From: SAR324 cluster bacterium | GTDB lineage: Bacteria; SAR324; NAC60-12 | Assembly: GCA_015231825.1 (NCBI GenBank) | Contig: JADGAV010000015.1 | Span: 1 to 64,000 of the forward strand | Length of the DNA stretch: 64,000 nt | Reading direction: 5' to 3' | In this document: positions 53,248-62,807 of the stretch, piece by piece | How the letters are laid out: every line of letters starts with the position of its first letter | How positions within the stretch are numbered: position 1 is the stretch's first letter | Position numbers and translations under genes: made by a program | The notes under the pieces: model-generated | Databases searched by the model: none | Seen by the model: only the letters and a program-made list of their open reading frames with translations | What the model was told of the DNA's origin: nothing

Positions 53248-54429
53248 TCAGGATCGACTGCTCCGAAGTAGCGGACGCATTGAATAGAGACCCATCAGGG
53301 GACCGATGGCAAGCAGGAGGAAAAGGTAGCTTTGTTCGAGGAAGCCGGACAAAAAATCAATCATCTGGATGCTGACTATTGTAATCGAAAATCCGATGCA
53401 GTTGACAATCGTCAAAGCGGACCCCACTAATTCTTGCGGTGCAGTGCGGGCGACCAACGTCGAAAATTGAGGAGAGTCTCCCACTACTGTCATTCCCCAG
53501 ACAATGAGTATTCCAAGAAAAATTTCAACTGGAAGATGAATCAGCAGGGGAGATAAAAGACAACAGATGCCTGAAATGGCAAGCTGTGTAAAAGCCACTT
53601 CTGCACTGCCTGCTTTTTGAGAAATAATCCCTCCTAATGCGCATCCGACAAATCCGCTGGCAATAATCCAGAATGCCCAAAAAGAAATGTTCAGATCTGT
53701 TCCCGGATTCCTGACAGTATAAAGCGCCAGAATAAAAGGAACAAAGGCCCACAACGTATACAGTTCCCACATGTGCCCGAAGTAAGCAAAGGCGGCGGAA
53801 CGAACCGCTTTCACCCGAAAAATCAGCTTAATGGCTTGCCCTTCAAATAGAGTTCCTTTGACCAGATAAGGCCCGTCTGGAACCAGCAAAAACATCAGAA
53901 TTCCCCCGCTGAGTGCAATTGCAGAAATAGAAAGAATGACCGTTTCCCAGGGAAGGCTCTGATCTGCGCCTTTCAGAAGATGAGGAAAAGCTGTTCCCAG
54001 GACGAGGGCTCCCACCAGAAACCCCATTGCTTTGCCCAATCCCTGCTGATACCATCCAGCCGCAATTTTCATTCCTACCGGATAAATACCCGCTAGAAAA
54101 AATCCGGTGACGAAGCGTAAGGCCAGCAATGACCCCAAACCATCAGCGATCAGGAAAATGAGGAGGTTTGCAGATGCCCCGAAAAGCGAGCAGACGAAAA
54201 AAACGATGCGCGGTGAAATACGGTCAGAAACTGCAAAAAGCGCGAAAAACAGGGTTCCCAGGATAAATCCGAACTGAACTGCGGAAGTCATGTATCCCAG
54301 CGCTTCGGCGCCAAGCAGCCAGTGCTGCTGCAAATCGCTCAAAACAGCGTTGCTGGCAAACCAAAGCGATGTTCCTGCGAATTGAGTAAAAATGATGGTA
54401 GGCAGAATCCAAAATGGTCTATTTTTCAT
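53248..54429 (-). CDS. MFS transporter (nitrate/other anion or sugar-type)
   Basis: The 393-residue membrane protein has twelve predicted spans and the loop 2-3 region FFALFAVSDRISPRIVFFVC. The second half shows FWAFWIIASGFVGCALGGII and IVWGMTVVGDSPQFSTLVAR. Substrate not assignable; the C-terminal SPQFSTLVARTAP is seen in a conserved but uncharacterised MFS group. It is 58 bp downstream of ccmE on the same strand. Confidence 0.83.
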   Translation of the reverse strand: MKNRPFWILPTIIFTQFAGTSLWFASNAVLSDLQQHWLLGAEALGYMTSAVQFGFILGTLFFALFAVSDRISPRIVFFVCSLFGASANLLIFLIADGLGSLLALRFVTGFFLAGIYPVGMKIAAGWYQQGLGKAMGFLVGALVLGTAFPHLLKGADQSLPWETVILSISAIALSGGILMFLLVPDGPYLVKGTLFEGQAIKLIFRVKAVRSAAFAYFGHMWELYTLWAFVPFILALYTVRNPGTDLNISFWAFWIIASGFVGCALGGIISQKAGSAEVAFTQLAISGICCLLSPLLIHLPVEIFLGILIVWGMTVVGDSPQFSTLVARTAPQELVGSALTIVNCIGFSITIVSIQMIDFLSGFLEQSYLFLLLAIGPLMGLYSMRPLLRSSRS

Positions 54430-54486
54430 AGGTATTCTTGCTGCAGGAATGTCTGCGGCGAACCTTCAACAGAAAATAAAGACCGC

Positions 54487-54924
54487 TTAGGAATCGCTTA
54501 AGGTTTTGTAGTATTCCTTTTTGTCCTGGTGCTCCTTGGATTCAATTTTGTATTCCTCACTGTGTTTGACCAGTAATTGCTGGGCTTGAAAAATTTCACC
54601 CTGCATTTTTCCTTCAACCACCACTCCCTGACCTTCCCGGAACATGTCGGGTTTTACTCCCTGGTAACTGACGGGAATGAATTGCTGTGAGTCTTCGGTT
54701 ACATTGAAGGAGAGTTCAAGGGTTTTGGCATCCCATTTTACGCTGCCGGCCTGCACCAGGGCACCGATCCGGATGGTCTTGTCCTGAAATTCATCGGGAG
54801 TTTTCAAAATTTCGGCAGGAGTGTGAAAAAAGACGGTCATTTCCTGGATTCCCTGAAAGGAAATCGCAGCCAAAACCGCAAAAATAATCAGGCCGCCAAT
54901 TAAAAATTTATAAGTAGTTTTCAT
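54487..54924 (-). CDS. ccmE: Cytochrome c maturation heme chaperone CcmE
   Basis: The 145-residue protein has an N-terminal membrane anchor (KFLIGGLIIFAVLAAISFQG) and a periplasmic OB-fold. The covalent heme-binding histidine lies in LLVKHSEEYKIES (H-x3-Y; family HDENY). GLALVQAG-type region reads IRIGALVQAGSVKWDAKTLE. It accepts heme from CcmC/CcmAB and hands it to CcmF/H. Its ATG overlaps the ccmD stop by four bases. The next maturation gene, ccmF, is not downstream: an MFS gene follows. Confidence 0.92.
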   Translation of the reverse strand: MKTTYKFLIGGLIIFAVLAAISFQGIQEMTVFFHTPAEILKTPDEFQDKTIRIGALVQAGSVKWDAKTLELSFNVTEDSQQFIPVSYQGVKPDMFREGQGVVVEGKMQGEIFQAQQLLVKHSEEYKIESKEHQDKKEYYKTLSDS

Positions 54925-55061
54925 AGTTTTTTCTTGGTTTCAAGGTTTTCTAAAGCATGCTCATAGACTTTCAGTTTTCGCCTCACAATGACGACATAGA
55001 GAATCATCGTGAAGAGCCATATTCCATAGGTGCTCAAAACATATTCCAAATTCAACGGCAT
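54921..55061 (-). CDS. ccmD: Heme exporter accessory protein CcmD
   Basis: The 46-residue single-span membrane protein reads LEYVLSTYGIWLFTMILYVV then VRRKLKVYEHAL. CcmD has exactly this make-up: a short periplasmic head with a conserved Tyr, one span and a basic tail. It releases holo-CcmE from the ABC complex. It lies between ccmC (5-bp gap) and ccmE (ATGA overlap), the standard order. A longer upstream frame (to 55280) is a shadow of ccmC. Confidence 0.88.
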   Translation of the reverse strand: MPLNLEYVLSTYGIWLFTMILYVVIVRRKLKVYEHALENLETKKKL

Positions 55062-55066
55062 CGAGG

Positions 55067-55792
55067 TTACGCTCCTTCCTTTTTGACTATCGTTTCCTGC
55101 AGGACATGATATCGTTCTTCCATTTGAATTCTTAAAAACAGCAGGTATCCATAAAACAGCAGCATTGCCAACATGGTAACCAGTAAAGGCAGCAGAAGAT
55201 CCATCGGCATTGCCGGTTTTGCTTCTCCGGCTTCGTTGACTTTTAATAGCGTTGTCGGTTGGTGCAGCGTGCGCCACCATTCTACAGATTTATGAATTAT
55301 TGGAATATCTAAAAAACCGATGATTCCCAACACAGAGGCTAAACGGGCCTCTCTTTCCCGATCTGTGGCAAATGCCCGGAGAAGAAAATATCCGGCAAAG
55401 ATCAGAAAAAGCAGGAGCGTGGTGGTCAAACGCGCATCCCAGACCCAATACGTTCCCCAGGTCGGCTTTCCCCAGATCGCCCCTGTCACCAGGACCAAAC
55501 CGCAAAAAATCAGTCCGACTTCCGCAGAAGATTTTGCAACCTGGTCAAACATCATATCTCGTTTCCACAAGTATGCAATACTGAATGCAAACACAACAAA
55601 AAAAGCGAGGTAGGTCACAATCACAGTTGGGACGTGGAGATACATGATTTTTTGAGAAAAGCCCATCTCGGTTTCAATTGGGGTTCCCATAAAAATCCAG
55701 ATCCCGCATCCGAGCAGGGATATGATAGAAATGGGTTCTAGTATTTTTGTCCAACGCATCATCAGCGGCGTTTCTTTTTTGTTTTCACGCAT
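55067..55792 (-). CDS. ccmC: Heme handling protein CcmC
   Basis: The 241-residue protein has six membrane spans. The tryptophan-rich heme-handling motif is [20 protein letters not shown] (WGxxWxWD). Two His for heme are in [16 protein letters not shown] and [20 protein letters not shown]. It attaches heme to CcmE. The start overlaps the end of gatB by eight bases, so it is translated as part of the same transcript. The ATP-binding CcmA and CcmB are not in the window. Confidence 0.93.
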   Translation of the reverse strand: MRENKKETPLMMRWTKILEPISIISLLGCGIWIFMGTPIETEMGFSQKIMYLHVPTVIVTYLAFFVVFAFSIAYLWKRDMMFDQVAKSSAEVGLIFCGLVLVTGAIWGKPTWGTYWVWDARLTTTLLLFLIFAGYFLLRAFATDREREARLASVLGIIGFLDIPIIHKSVEWWRTLHQPTTLLKVNEAGEAKPAMPMDLLLPLLVTMLAMLLFYGYLLFLRIQMEERYHVLQETIVKKEGA

Positions 55793-57218
55793 CTAACTTT
55801 TCTTTCAATAATTGATTTACAATTTGAGGATTTGCCTGGCCTTTCGATGCCTTCATGACCTGGCCAACGAAAAAGCCGAAGACTTTGCTTTTGCCTTCGC
55901 GATATTGTTGAACCTGATCAGGATTTTTGGCAATTATTTCCTCCGCTATCTTGTCTAATGCTCCGGGATCGGATACTTGTCTGAGCCCTTTTGCCTCAAC
56001 AATTTGCCGGGGCGCTTCTCCGCTCCTGAGCATTTCTTCAAAAACCGTTTTGGCAATTTTTCCGCTGATTGAACCGTCTGCAATCATGCCGATCAATTGG
56101 CTCAACTGCAGAGGAGGAACGCCAATTTCCCGAATACTTTTCTTTGTTTCATTGACAACCCGTCCCAGTTCCACCGCGACCCAATTGAAAGCCAGTTTGG
56201 GATCGGATTCAGCAGTGAGCACCTCTTCGTAATAATCCGCGACGGCTCGATCGGAGACCAGTCTTCCCGCATCTTCGTGCCGCAGCCCATAGTCGACCAC
56301 AAATCGCTGCTGTTTGGCATCCGGCAATTCGGGCAGCTGCGCCTGGATGGAATCCACCCATTGCTGAGAAAGATGGGCCACAGGGAGGTCCGGATCAGGA
56401 AAATATCGATAGTCATGGGCTTCTTCTTTACTGCGCATGCTGTAGGTCACTTTTTTGTCTGCATTCCACAGACGCGTTTCCTGAGTGATTTCGCGGCCAT
56501 CGAGCACTTCTTCGGTTTGCCTTTCTATTTCATAGGCAATGGCCTGTTGAACAAATCGAAAGGAATTGATGTTTTTTGTCTCGGTACGGGTGCCGAATTT
56601 TTCTTCACCTGACAACCGGATGGAGACGTTGGCATCGCAGCGAAGATTGCCTTTCTCCATATCGCCATCGGAAATTTCCAGATAAGTGACGAGAGAATGG
56701 ATTTTCTCCATGTATGCTTTTGCTTCTTCCGCAGACCTGAAATCAGGTTCGCTGACAATTTCCAGCAAGGGCACACCCGCGCGGTTCAAATCTACATAAC
56801 TGGAATCTCCTCCTTCCTCATCGTGAATGAGTTTTCCGGCATCTTCTTCCATATGAATTCGAGTGATGCCAATGCGTTTGGTTTTGCCGCCGACTTCGAT
56901 ATCCAGCCAGCCATTTTCACAGATTGGTCGATCAAATTGCGAAATTTGATAGGCTTTCGGCAAATCAGGATAAAAATAATTTTTACGGGAAAATTGCGAA
57001 TCCAGGCGAATGGTACAATGCGTGGCAAGTCCCAGACGGACTGCGAATTCAAGCACTTTCTTGTTCAATACCGGCAGAACCCCCGGCAGGCCCAAACAGA
57101 CGGGGCAGGTGTTGGAATTGGGAAGAGCACCATATTGAGTGGAGCAACGGCAAAAAATTTTTGATGCGGTTGCCAGTTGGGTGTGAATTTCCAAACCAAT
57201 CACCGGTTCAAATTTCAT
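55785..57218 (-). CDS. gatB: Aspartyl/glutamyl-tRNA amidotransferase subunit B
   Basis: The 477-residue cytoplasmic enzyme subunit converts misacylated Asp-tRNA(Asn) or Glu-tRNA(Gln) with GatA and GatC. Highly conserved segments: [40 protein letters not shown] (zinc-site Cys), [20 protein letters not shown] and [10 protein letters not shown]. The C-terminal YqeY-like helical domain ([20 protein letters not shown] then [11 protein letters not shown]) is complete. It overlaps ccmC by eight bases. gatA and gatC are absent nearby, so the gene has been separated from its partners. Confidence 0.95.
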   Translation of the reverse strand: MKFEPVIGLEIHTQLATASKIFCRCSTQYGALPNSNTCPVCLGLPGVLPVLNKKVLEFAVRLGLATHCTIRLDSQFSRKNYFYPDLPKAYQISQFDRPICENGWLDIEVGGKTKRIGITRIHMEEDAGKLIHDEEGGDSSYVDLNRAGVPLLEIVSEPDFRSAEEAKAYMEKIHSLVTYLEISDGDMEKGNLRCDANVSIRLSGEEKFGTRTETKNINSFRFVQQAIAYEIERQTEEVLDGREITQETRLWNADKKVTYSMRSKEEAHDYRYFPDPDLPVAHLSQQWVDSIQAQLPELPDAKQQRFVVDYGLRHEDAGRLVSDRAVADYYEEVLTAESDPKLAFNWVAVELGRVVNETKKSIREIGVPPLQLSQLIGMIADGSISGKIAKTVFEEMLRSGEAPRQIVEAKGLRQVSDPGALDKIAEEIIAKNPDQVQQYREGKSKVFGFFVGQVMKASKGQANPQIVNQLLKEKLDA

Positions 57219-57242
57219 AGCGATCCTTCATTGAAAAATTCA

Positions 57243-58532
57243 TCAGTTCACTTGCCAAACTTTTGAAAACAAGGAGTACTGTCGGTCTAATGTATCCTGT
57301 AATGCCTTCTTTAGCAACTCAAGCCCTTTGTGATTGGGATCATTTTTTAGAGAAGTCCGAAAAAAACCTTCGTAAAAATGATCCGGTTCCACCCAAATCC
57401 AGAGCTTGAACTGGTGAGCGTCGGAAGGCACCGTTCTGTTAAATTCAAGAGTCACTGCCTGCCCGGGAGCAAGACGTGTATCAAAGTCCTCCGTCCAGGG
57501 ATTTTGATCCATGTTCAAGCGACGCTGGATGATTTTTTCTTCATAAAATTGCGGAATGACTTCTCCCTGCCTGTTTAAAAATGCTGCTTTCAAAAACACC
57601 GCAGGAGTTGTATAGGTCGGAAACATGTGCCCGGTTCCGGTGTTTTCAAGGGTCAGGGATGCATCAAAAGACGATCCTTTTTCGGGTGTTTTGCTGCTGA
57701 CTTTTTGTGAAATCGTCACACCGGAAGCGGTCATTTCTTTGTCATGGATGCCTTTCCAAAAATGTCGACGATCCGGCATATGGCAGCTTTGGCAAGTCTG
57801 ACCTTGTTCGTATGCAGGACTTTCCAGCCATTCGTTGTAAGTGTTTTCAACGGTTTTTCCTCCAATTTTCAAAGTACTCGCATGATGCTGATGACAGCTC
57901 TGACAAAATTCGGATGCCTCAAAAAATGGAGTGCGTACCGGTTCTCCATGCAATGCCTGCGAGAGTGCTTCTTTCCCTGGTTTTAAAGGCGGTCCATGCC
58001 GCTGGTGCTGCCGAAGATGGCAGGCAGCGCATGTGATGCCTTCTTCAAAGAGAACTTTGTTGAAATTCCCATTGTTGTTCCATTCCTTGTCGACACCGAG
58101 AGTTTGTTCCCATTGTTCAGTCATGGGGGCATGACAAATATTGCACTCTGATTTTTCCCGTCCGTTGAATACAAGATATTGTCCGATTACTCCGGGTCCG
58201 ATGCTCCTGCTGTGAAGAGAGGACGACCATTCCTCATATTTTTCGATATGGCACTTTCTGCAGTCCTGGGCACTGATCTCCTGAGCCAGCAGCTGATGTT
58301 CCCTGATCGGTTTTCCTTGCAGGGGAATCGGAGTTTGCCAGTGCCTGATCGCCCATTGACGAGCCTCTTTGTTCACCTTTTCGCTGAGGGAGTCTTTCGT
58401 GATGGTGATGTATCCGATCATTCCGATTCCCCCCAGAAGCACAAACAAAGGAGCGACGACGTAGATCCATCCGGAGTCTTTGTACGATTTTTTTTTGGGT
58501 CTGCCTTTTCGAATCGGCTTCGGTTTCGCCAT
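57243..58532 (-). CDS. Membrane-anchored pentaheme c-type cytochrome
   Basis: The 429-residue protein has an uncleaved N-terminal anchor (~residues 22-44) and a periplasmic part. Five CxxCH heme sites are visible: C91-H95 (CRKCH), C130-H134 (CNICH), C168-H172 (CAACH), C210-H214 (CQSCH) and C247-H251 (CQSCH). The spacing resembles the cytochrome c554 / octaheme-like families. The remaining ~175 residues carry no heme and look beta-rich (GSSFDASLTLENTGTGHMFP). It carries electrons in the periplasm. Its maturation needs ccm genes, which follow in the same strand. AGGAAAA precedes the ATG. Confidence 0.9.
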   Translation of the reverse strand: MAKPKPIRKGRPKKKSYKDSGWIYVVAPLFVLLGGIGMIGYITITKDSLSEKVNKEARQWAIRHWQTPIPLQGKPIREHQLLAQEISAQDCRKCHIEKYEEWSSSLHSRSIGPGVIGQYLVFNGREKSECNICHAPMTEQWEQTLGVDKEWNNNGNFNKVLFEEGITCAACHLRQHQRHGPPLKPGKEALSQALHGEPVRTPFFEASEFCQSCHQHHASTLKIGGKTVENTYNEWLESPAYEQGQTCQSCHMPDRRHFWKGIHDKEMTASGVTISQKVSSKTPEKGSSFDASLTLENTGTGHMFPTYTTPAVFLKAAFLNRQGEVIPQFYEEKIIQRRLNMDQNPWTEDFDTRLAPGQAVTLEFNRTVPSDAHQFKLWIWVEPDHFYEGFFRTSLKNDPNHKGLELLKKALQDTLDRQYSLFSKVWQVN

Positions 58533-58576
58533 TTTTTTCCTAGATTCCGATTGCCGTCATCGATTCTCCCTTCAAC

Positions 58577-59179
58577 TCAGCGAACTTTTAAGAATGCGTC
58601 TTCATAATCTTCGATTTTCAATGCTCCCGCCAGGGCCTGTTCATCATTCACGACCACCATGGGGACATTGTGAATCCCCGCCGCTTCCGCCTGCTGATGT
58701 TCTTCCCGTACCAAATCCTGCCATTGGGGTTGATTCATTTGATTTTCAAACGCCTTCCGGTCCATCCCGGATCTTTCTGCCAGCTGCACGAGGGTGACCG
58801 AGCTGGAAATATCCAGATGCTCCTGGAAATATCCTTTCATCACGCTGTACTGAAAATCTGAAAATTGCCGTTCTCCAAAACTCGCCGCCACTTTCGATGC
58901 TGCCAATGCAGGCAAACTCCAGTTGGGAACTTCCCGGTCCAGAGGCCAGGGTTTCAATTCTCCAGCAAGCGCTTCATCGATGATTGCTGACCAGGATTGA
59001 CTGGCAAGATGGAAAGCTTCGCGGGCTTGTTCTTTTTGCTCAGGCAGCAGCATATAGCTTTTCCATTCCATCCGGACTTTCCATTTTTGTTCGATTTGTT
59101 TCAAACGAAGCAGGGTATTGAAACACCAAAGTGAGAGAAAGTCATAATAGATGGTTAATCGAATGGGAACCTTGCTCAT
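58577..59179 (-). CDS. DsbA-family thioredoxin-fold protein with incomplete CxxC
   Basis: The 200-residue protein resembles the FrnE/HCCA-isomerase branch of DsbA: RLTIYYDFLSLWCFNTLLRL, then a helical insert, then IHNVPMVVVNDEQALAG (the cis-Pro loop NVP) near the C-terminus. The usual CPWC motif reads S-L-W-C, so only the second Cys is left and disulfide exchange is unlikely; this suits an isomerase-like or glutathione-type role. No signal peptide. It overlaps the sulfotransferase gene by four bases (ATGA). Confidence 0.8.
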   Translation of the reverse strand: MSKVPIRLTIYYDFLSLWCFNTLLRLKQIEQKWKVRMEWKSYMLLPEQKEQAREAFHLASQSWSAIIDEALAGELKPWPLDREVPNWSLPALAASKVAASFGERQFSDFQYSVMKGYFQEHLDISSSVTLVQLAERSGMDRKAFENQMNQPQWQDLVREEHQQAEAAGIHNVPMVVVNDEQALAGALKIEDYEDAFLKVR

Positions 59180-59979
59180 GAGAGATAATGGTACCGAGTC
59201 AAAGTGGGTCTGATTCGGTTTTCGACTTCCTGGACCAACCGGGGATCATTTTCTTTATACTGGGCTACTTTTTTTACATTGATTTGTTCCTTGATATAGG
59301 AGTCACATCGTTTTGTGATACTTAGCTTGAGGAAATCGCAGAGCTCTTCAACAATTTCGTAAGGGCGCGTACAAATATCCTCGAACAGCACATCCAGCAC
59401 CTGGTCTCCGGAAACAGATCCTCGAAAATTATCAAAATTATCAACTTGAAAAGCCCAGGAAACGGCAGCCTGCAGATGATGGGGCAGGCCCAGCGCATTT
59501 TGAGATTCTAGTATTTTTTTTCCCAGTTTTCGTTTGGGATCATCGGTGAGGTGCTGTTTAAAAGCAATATCGCGTCCGTCACGGACCAAATGAATGTAGC
59601 GTGCCTTTGGAAATGTTTCAGCAATGTAGGACGGGATCAGATAAGTTTCCGGAAATTTCCATCCCCAGAGGGTTTGAGGATGGTTCAAACGGCCGTAATA
59701 TCCCGAAACAGCTTTTTGAAATCGTTGAAGATCACTGGGTCTGAGCATTTCGGTTCCGATGTTATTGGTCGTAATTTTTTTAATTTCCTGCGTGAATTTT
59801 TGATCGTCGGCATCTCCGGTTGCCAGGCTGGCGCTGGTACCCAGGTTCACGCCCAGCTCCGTGCAGATCCAGGAAAGCACCCTCGTTCCGGAGTGGCCCC
59901 GCCCCATCAGGACAACGGGATTCTGTTCGCTGAGACGTTTTTGGTCTTCAAGTAATTTTTCAGGATTGCTGAACAACAT
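59176..59979 (-). CDS. Sulfotransferase-family protein
   Basis: The protein has 267 residues with ATG 59979, which follows AAAGGAG; a longer frame to 60093 is possible. The 5'-phosphosulfate loop is VVLMGRGHSGTRVLSWI and the 3'-phosphate-binding segment is YIHLVRDGRDIAFKQHLTDD; both fit PAPS-dependent sulfotransferases. The central WGWKFPETYLIPSYIAETFP is common in the bacterial Sulfotransfer_3 type. It would place sulfate on a carbohydrate or small acceptor. It heads a tightly packed run with the DsbA-like, cytochrome, gatB and ccm genes. Confidence 0.82.
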   Translation of the reverse strand: MLFSNPEKLLEDQKRLSEQNPVVLMGRGHSGTRVLSWICTELGVNLGTSASLATGDADDQKFTQEIKKITTNNIGTEMLRPSDLQRFQKAVSGYYGRLNHPQTLWGWKFPETYLIPSYIAETFPKARYIHLVRDGRDIAFKQHLTDDPKRKLGKKILESQNALGLPHHLQAAVSWAFQVDNFDNFRGSVSGDQVLDVLFEDICTRPYEIVEELCDFLKLSITKRCDSYIKEQINVKKVAQYKENDPRLVQEVENRIRPTLTRYHYLS

Positions 59980-60277
59980 CGTGAGGGTCTCCTTTTCTTT
60001 CCATGCACCTGCAGAAAAAATAGCCTTTCCCCGTTTAACCTTCAAGCTGAAAAAGGCTGGCGCTGCAGCAGCTTCATCGAAACTGTGATTCAAGTTTTTT
60101 CAAGTTCAGCCGATAAGCGGACTATGGAAGAAAATCGTTTTATTTGAGGAACTTCCATGAATCATTACCGATTCGATTTCACTCTTGCTTTGCGAATGGT
60201 TCTATGCCAAAAATTTATTGATGAAAACCGTCCCTGGGCAAGATTCGAATGAAACACTGATCAATTAAGAGGAAACT

Positions 60278-61093
60278 ATGGGCCAGGTTACCTATTTGAA
60301 CATTTATATTTATGGCGTATTGGGATTTATCGGCGCCACTCTTTTTGGCTGCTTTTATTTTTATAATGGGATGGAAGCCACCAGCTTTTTGGTTTCAACC
60401 TATTCCGGGCAGACGACCAACTATTTTGACAGCAATCAGTATGACCTTTATTTTCAGGGATTCGTCTATTGCTTCACCTTCGCAGTTGCAGGGTTTTTGC
60501 TGTTGACCGTGATGGCGATTCCGAACAGGGAAATACTGGAACGGCAGCGTGGTGCAGCCGCTCCTGGAATGGCCAGTCCGCAGGGAATGACAGCTCCTCA
60601 GCCGATGGCACCCCCTCAAGCCGCTCCGCAGCCAATGGCACCGCCCCAGCAAATGGCGCCTCAACAAGCACAGGCACCTCCTCCACAGGCACAAAAAGCA
60701 CCTGAAAAGGCGCCGGCACAAGTCGAGGTCCCATCTGTAAACGACCTTGAAGACGACGAATTTGAATTGGAAACTGAAGATCGTGCAGAGGACACCGGTG
60801 ATTCGGATGTGATCTTTGGAACCGGTAGGGTCACGGAAGAATCTATTGTGGATTTTATCCATAAGAATCCGGACAGTGCCATCAAATTCCTCTATCGAAA
60901 GACCCTGGATGGCAAAGCGCTTCCACCCACCGAAGATGAAATTTATGCCGTTTGGCAGAAACGGGGCCTGTCGAGAGCTCGGGTCCGCGATTACATCCTT
61001 CAGATCATGGATTGGACAGAATTGCCGGCAGACAAAACCCTGATGGATATTTGGTCAGAATTACGTGATCAGATATTTGAACTCACCCATTGA
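60278..61093 (+). CDS. Membrane protein with Pro/Gln/Ala-rich linker, unknown function
   Basis: The 271-residue protein is not recognised. Two membrane spans lie at ~7-30 and ~63-85, with a short loop between (STYSGQTTNYFDSNQYDLYF). Residues ~92-150 form a repetitive linker rich in Pro, Ala, Gln and Met (APQPMAPPQ repeats). Residues ~152-178 are acidic (DLEDDEFELETEDRAED). A folded C-terminal part (~185-271) carries SAIKFLYRKTLDGKALPPTE and then IWSELRDQIFELTH. It may tether a cytoplasmic domain to the membrane. It is followed by a strong hairpin. Confidence 0.7.
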   Translation: MGQVTYLNIYIYGVLGFIGATLFGCFYFYNGMEATSFLVSTYSGQTTNYFDSNQYDLYFQGFVYCFTFAVAGFLLLTVMAIPNREILERQRGAAAPGMASPQGMTAPQPMAPPQAAPQPMAPPQQMAPQQAQAPPPQAQKAPEKAPAQVEVPSVNDLEDDEFELETEDRAEDTGDSDVIFGTGRVTEESIVDFIHKNPDSAIKFLYRKTLDGKALPPTEDEIYAVWQKRGLSRARVRDYILQIMDWTELPADKTLMDIWSELRDQIFELTH

Positions 61094-61102
61094 TCCTTCA
61101 AA

Positions 61103-61132
61103 AAGAGAGTATTCTTGGCAGAATACTCTCTT
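61103..61132 (+). terminator. Perfect 13-bp hairpin after the linker-protein gene
   Basis: AAGAGAGTATTCT (61103-61115) pairs fully with AGAATACTCTCTT (61120-61132), loop of 4 bases, ten bases after the stop. The plus strand lacks a T-run; a TTTTT run lies on the minus-strand side. It is a likely terminator, possibly bidirectional. Confidence 0.65.
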
Positions 61133-61249
61133 GAACTCCTTCAGGGATGGGCTTGCTTCTTTTCCTCAAAAGCAAGTATAAAACTGACTTCCTCGTTCTT
61201 ATTTTGATATAGTTCCTGATAATCACAACCATCCCAAAGCAAATTTTTT

Positions 61250-62491
61250 ATGGCAAAACGTAAGAATAAGCCTGTCTTTACAGGTCTTGAAAAAACCAGT
61301 GTTTCCAGTTTGAGCTGCATTTTCTTTTTTAGAATGTTCGGTCTCTTTCTCGTCATTCCCATTTTCTCTCTGTTGGCCCTGGATTTGGAAGGAGCCACTC
61401 CTATGCTAATCGGATTTGCATTCGGCGGATACGCGCTCACCCAAGCCGTACTGCAAATTCCCTTTGGTATTTGGAGTGATCACATTGGAAGAAAACCCGT
61501 GATTGCTTTCGGCTTGGTTTTATTCATCCTCGGAAGCGCGATGGGAGCCTTTGTGGATAATATCTACTGGATGATCGTTGCGCGCCTGTTGCAGGGTGCA
61601 GGAGCGATCAGCAGCGCGGTTTTTGCTTTGATCGCCGATTTGACGCGTCCCGAGGTCCGTGCGAGAGCCAATGCCGGTTTGGGAGCCAGCATCGGACTCG
61701 CATTCGGTACCGCATTTTTAGCCGCTCCTTTTTTGGGACACTGGATCGGATTGTCTGGCATTTTCGCCTTGATCACTGCGATGGCTTCCATCAGTTTGAT
61801 TATTCTGTTTGTTTGGGTTCCTACCCCGGAAAAAACGACTCCTTCTGCGGAAACCTGGTCGATGATCAAAACGGTTCTGCACATGCCCGTTCTTCTCAAA
61901 ATAGACTTTGGTGCTTTTGTCTGCACCATGGGACTCTCTGCCACTTTTTTCATCACCCCCCTCGTTTTGTTTGAACACGGATTTGAAAAATCAGATTTGT
62001 GGAAAATCTACCTGCCCATGCTGCTGCTGGGAGGAATTACGATGGTCCTGGCGGCAATTTTTGCAGAAACTAAAAACCGTTTCAGAGAGGTGATGATTTC
62101 AGGGGCAGGAATTTTACTGCTGTCCTTCTTCCTTTCCTGGACAGGCCGAGAATTGAACTACTTTCCTCTCTATATCGGAGCGCTGTTTTTCTTTTTTATG
62201 GGATTCAATGTCTTTGAACCGATATTTCCCAGCCTGCTGACCCGCATGACGACTCCTGACACCAAGGGAACGGCAAGCGGCATCTACAGTTTTTCACATT
62301 ACATGGGAAACTTTGCGGGTGCAGTATTGGCAGGATTGTTTTATCACAACTACCCTTCCTTTCTTTTTCTATTTTTGATCGGAACGGCGTCTCTCTTTTT
62401 CTATCTGACTCTCACTTTTCCCAATCCTGAAAAGAAAGCAGCTCCTGAAGAAGGGCAGGGGAATATCGCGGTAAATCAGAGCCTCAGTTGA
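61250..62491 (+). CDS. MFS transporter, YajR-like multidrug/sugar exporter type
   Basis: The 413-residue protein has twelve membrane spans. The MFS signature in loop 2-3 is FGIWSDHIGRKPVIAFGLVL, and motif C-like ASIGLAFGTAFLAAPFLGHW is in span 5, as in drug exporters. The N-terminal SLSCIFFFRMFGLFLVIPIF is family-typical. A C-terminal YAM domain of YajR is absent. The start is ATG 61250 without a clear ribosome site. Its end overlaps the convergent hspQ stop by eight bases. Confidence 0.85.
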   Translation: MAKRKNKPVFTGLEKTSVSSLSCIFFFRMFGLFLVIPIFSLLALDLEGATPMLIGFAFGGYALTQAVLQIPFGIWSDHIGRKPVIAFGLVLFILGSAMGAFVDNIYWMIVARLLQGAGAISSAVFALIADLTRPEVRARANAGLGASIGLAFGTAFLAAPFLGHWIGLSGIFALITAMASISLIILFVWVPTPEKTTPSAETWSMIKTVLHMPVLLKIDFGAFVCTMGLSATFFITPLVLFEHGFEKSDLWKIYLPMLLLGGITMVLAAIFAETKNRFREVMISGAGILLLSFFLSWTGRELNYFPLYIGALFFFFMGFNVFEPIFPSLLTRMTTPDTKGTASGIYSFSHYMGNFAGAVLAGLFYHNYPSFLFLFLIGTASLFFYLTLTFPNPEKKAAPEEGQGNIAVNQSLS

Positions 62492-62795
62492 GCATCTGAA
62501 TGTAACGTCCATTTTCGAAGCTTTGAAAAAAATGATCCAGCAGGGGATGCTGGATGGGTTGGCCGGTGGGGTCTATTTCCAGGTGCCTTTCGGCAACATA
62601 GGTGCTGTGCGAGGAACCGTCAACCAGAACATGGTACCAGGGTTTGTCTTTGGGAGGACGGGACTTCGCCACTTGATTATACCATTCTTCAGTCCCCTGA
62701 AAAGTGGCGTCCACATCAATCACTACTCCGCGGTAATCAAAACGGAGGTGATGGATCAGCTGACCGGTGGTAAATTTACAACTTAAGATTTCCAT
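62484..62795 (-). CDS. hspQ: HspQ / hemimethylated-DNA-binding-like protein
   Basis: The 103-residue protein fits the HspQ (YccV-like) family in length and pattern: FTTGQLIHHLRFDYRGVVID, DPTF-like DATFQGTEEWYNQVAKSRPP and KPWYHVLVDGSSHSTYVAER, ending HPLLDHFFQSFENGRY. HspQ is a small beta-barrel that acts as specificity enhancer of Lon in enterobacteria. It is 12 bp downstream of the AraC-type regulator on the same strand, so the two are probably co-transcribed. Confidence 0.9.
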   Translation of the reverse strand: MEILSCKFTTGQLIHHLRFDYRGVVIDVDATFQGTEEWYNQVAKSRPPKDKPWYHVLVDGSSHSTYVAERHLEIDPTGQPIQHPLLDHFFQSFENGRYIQMLN

Positions 62796-62807
62796 AGTTT
62801 TCTGTTG

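Noticed and set aside
54921-55280. 119-codon version of CcmD
   Set aside because: The first 73 codons are antiparallel-free shadow of ccmC in another frame; only the last 46 codons look like CcmD.
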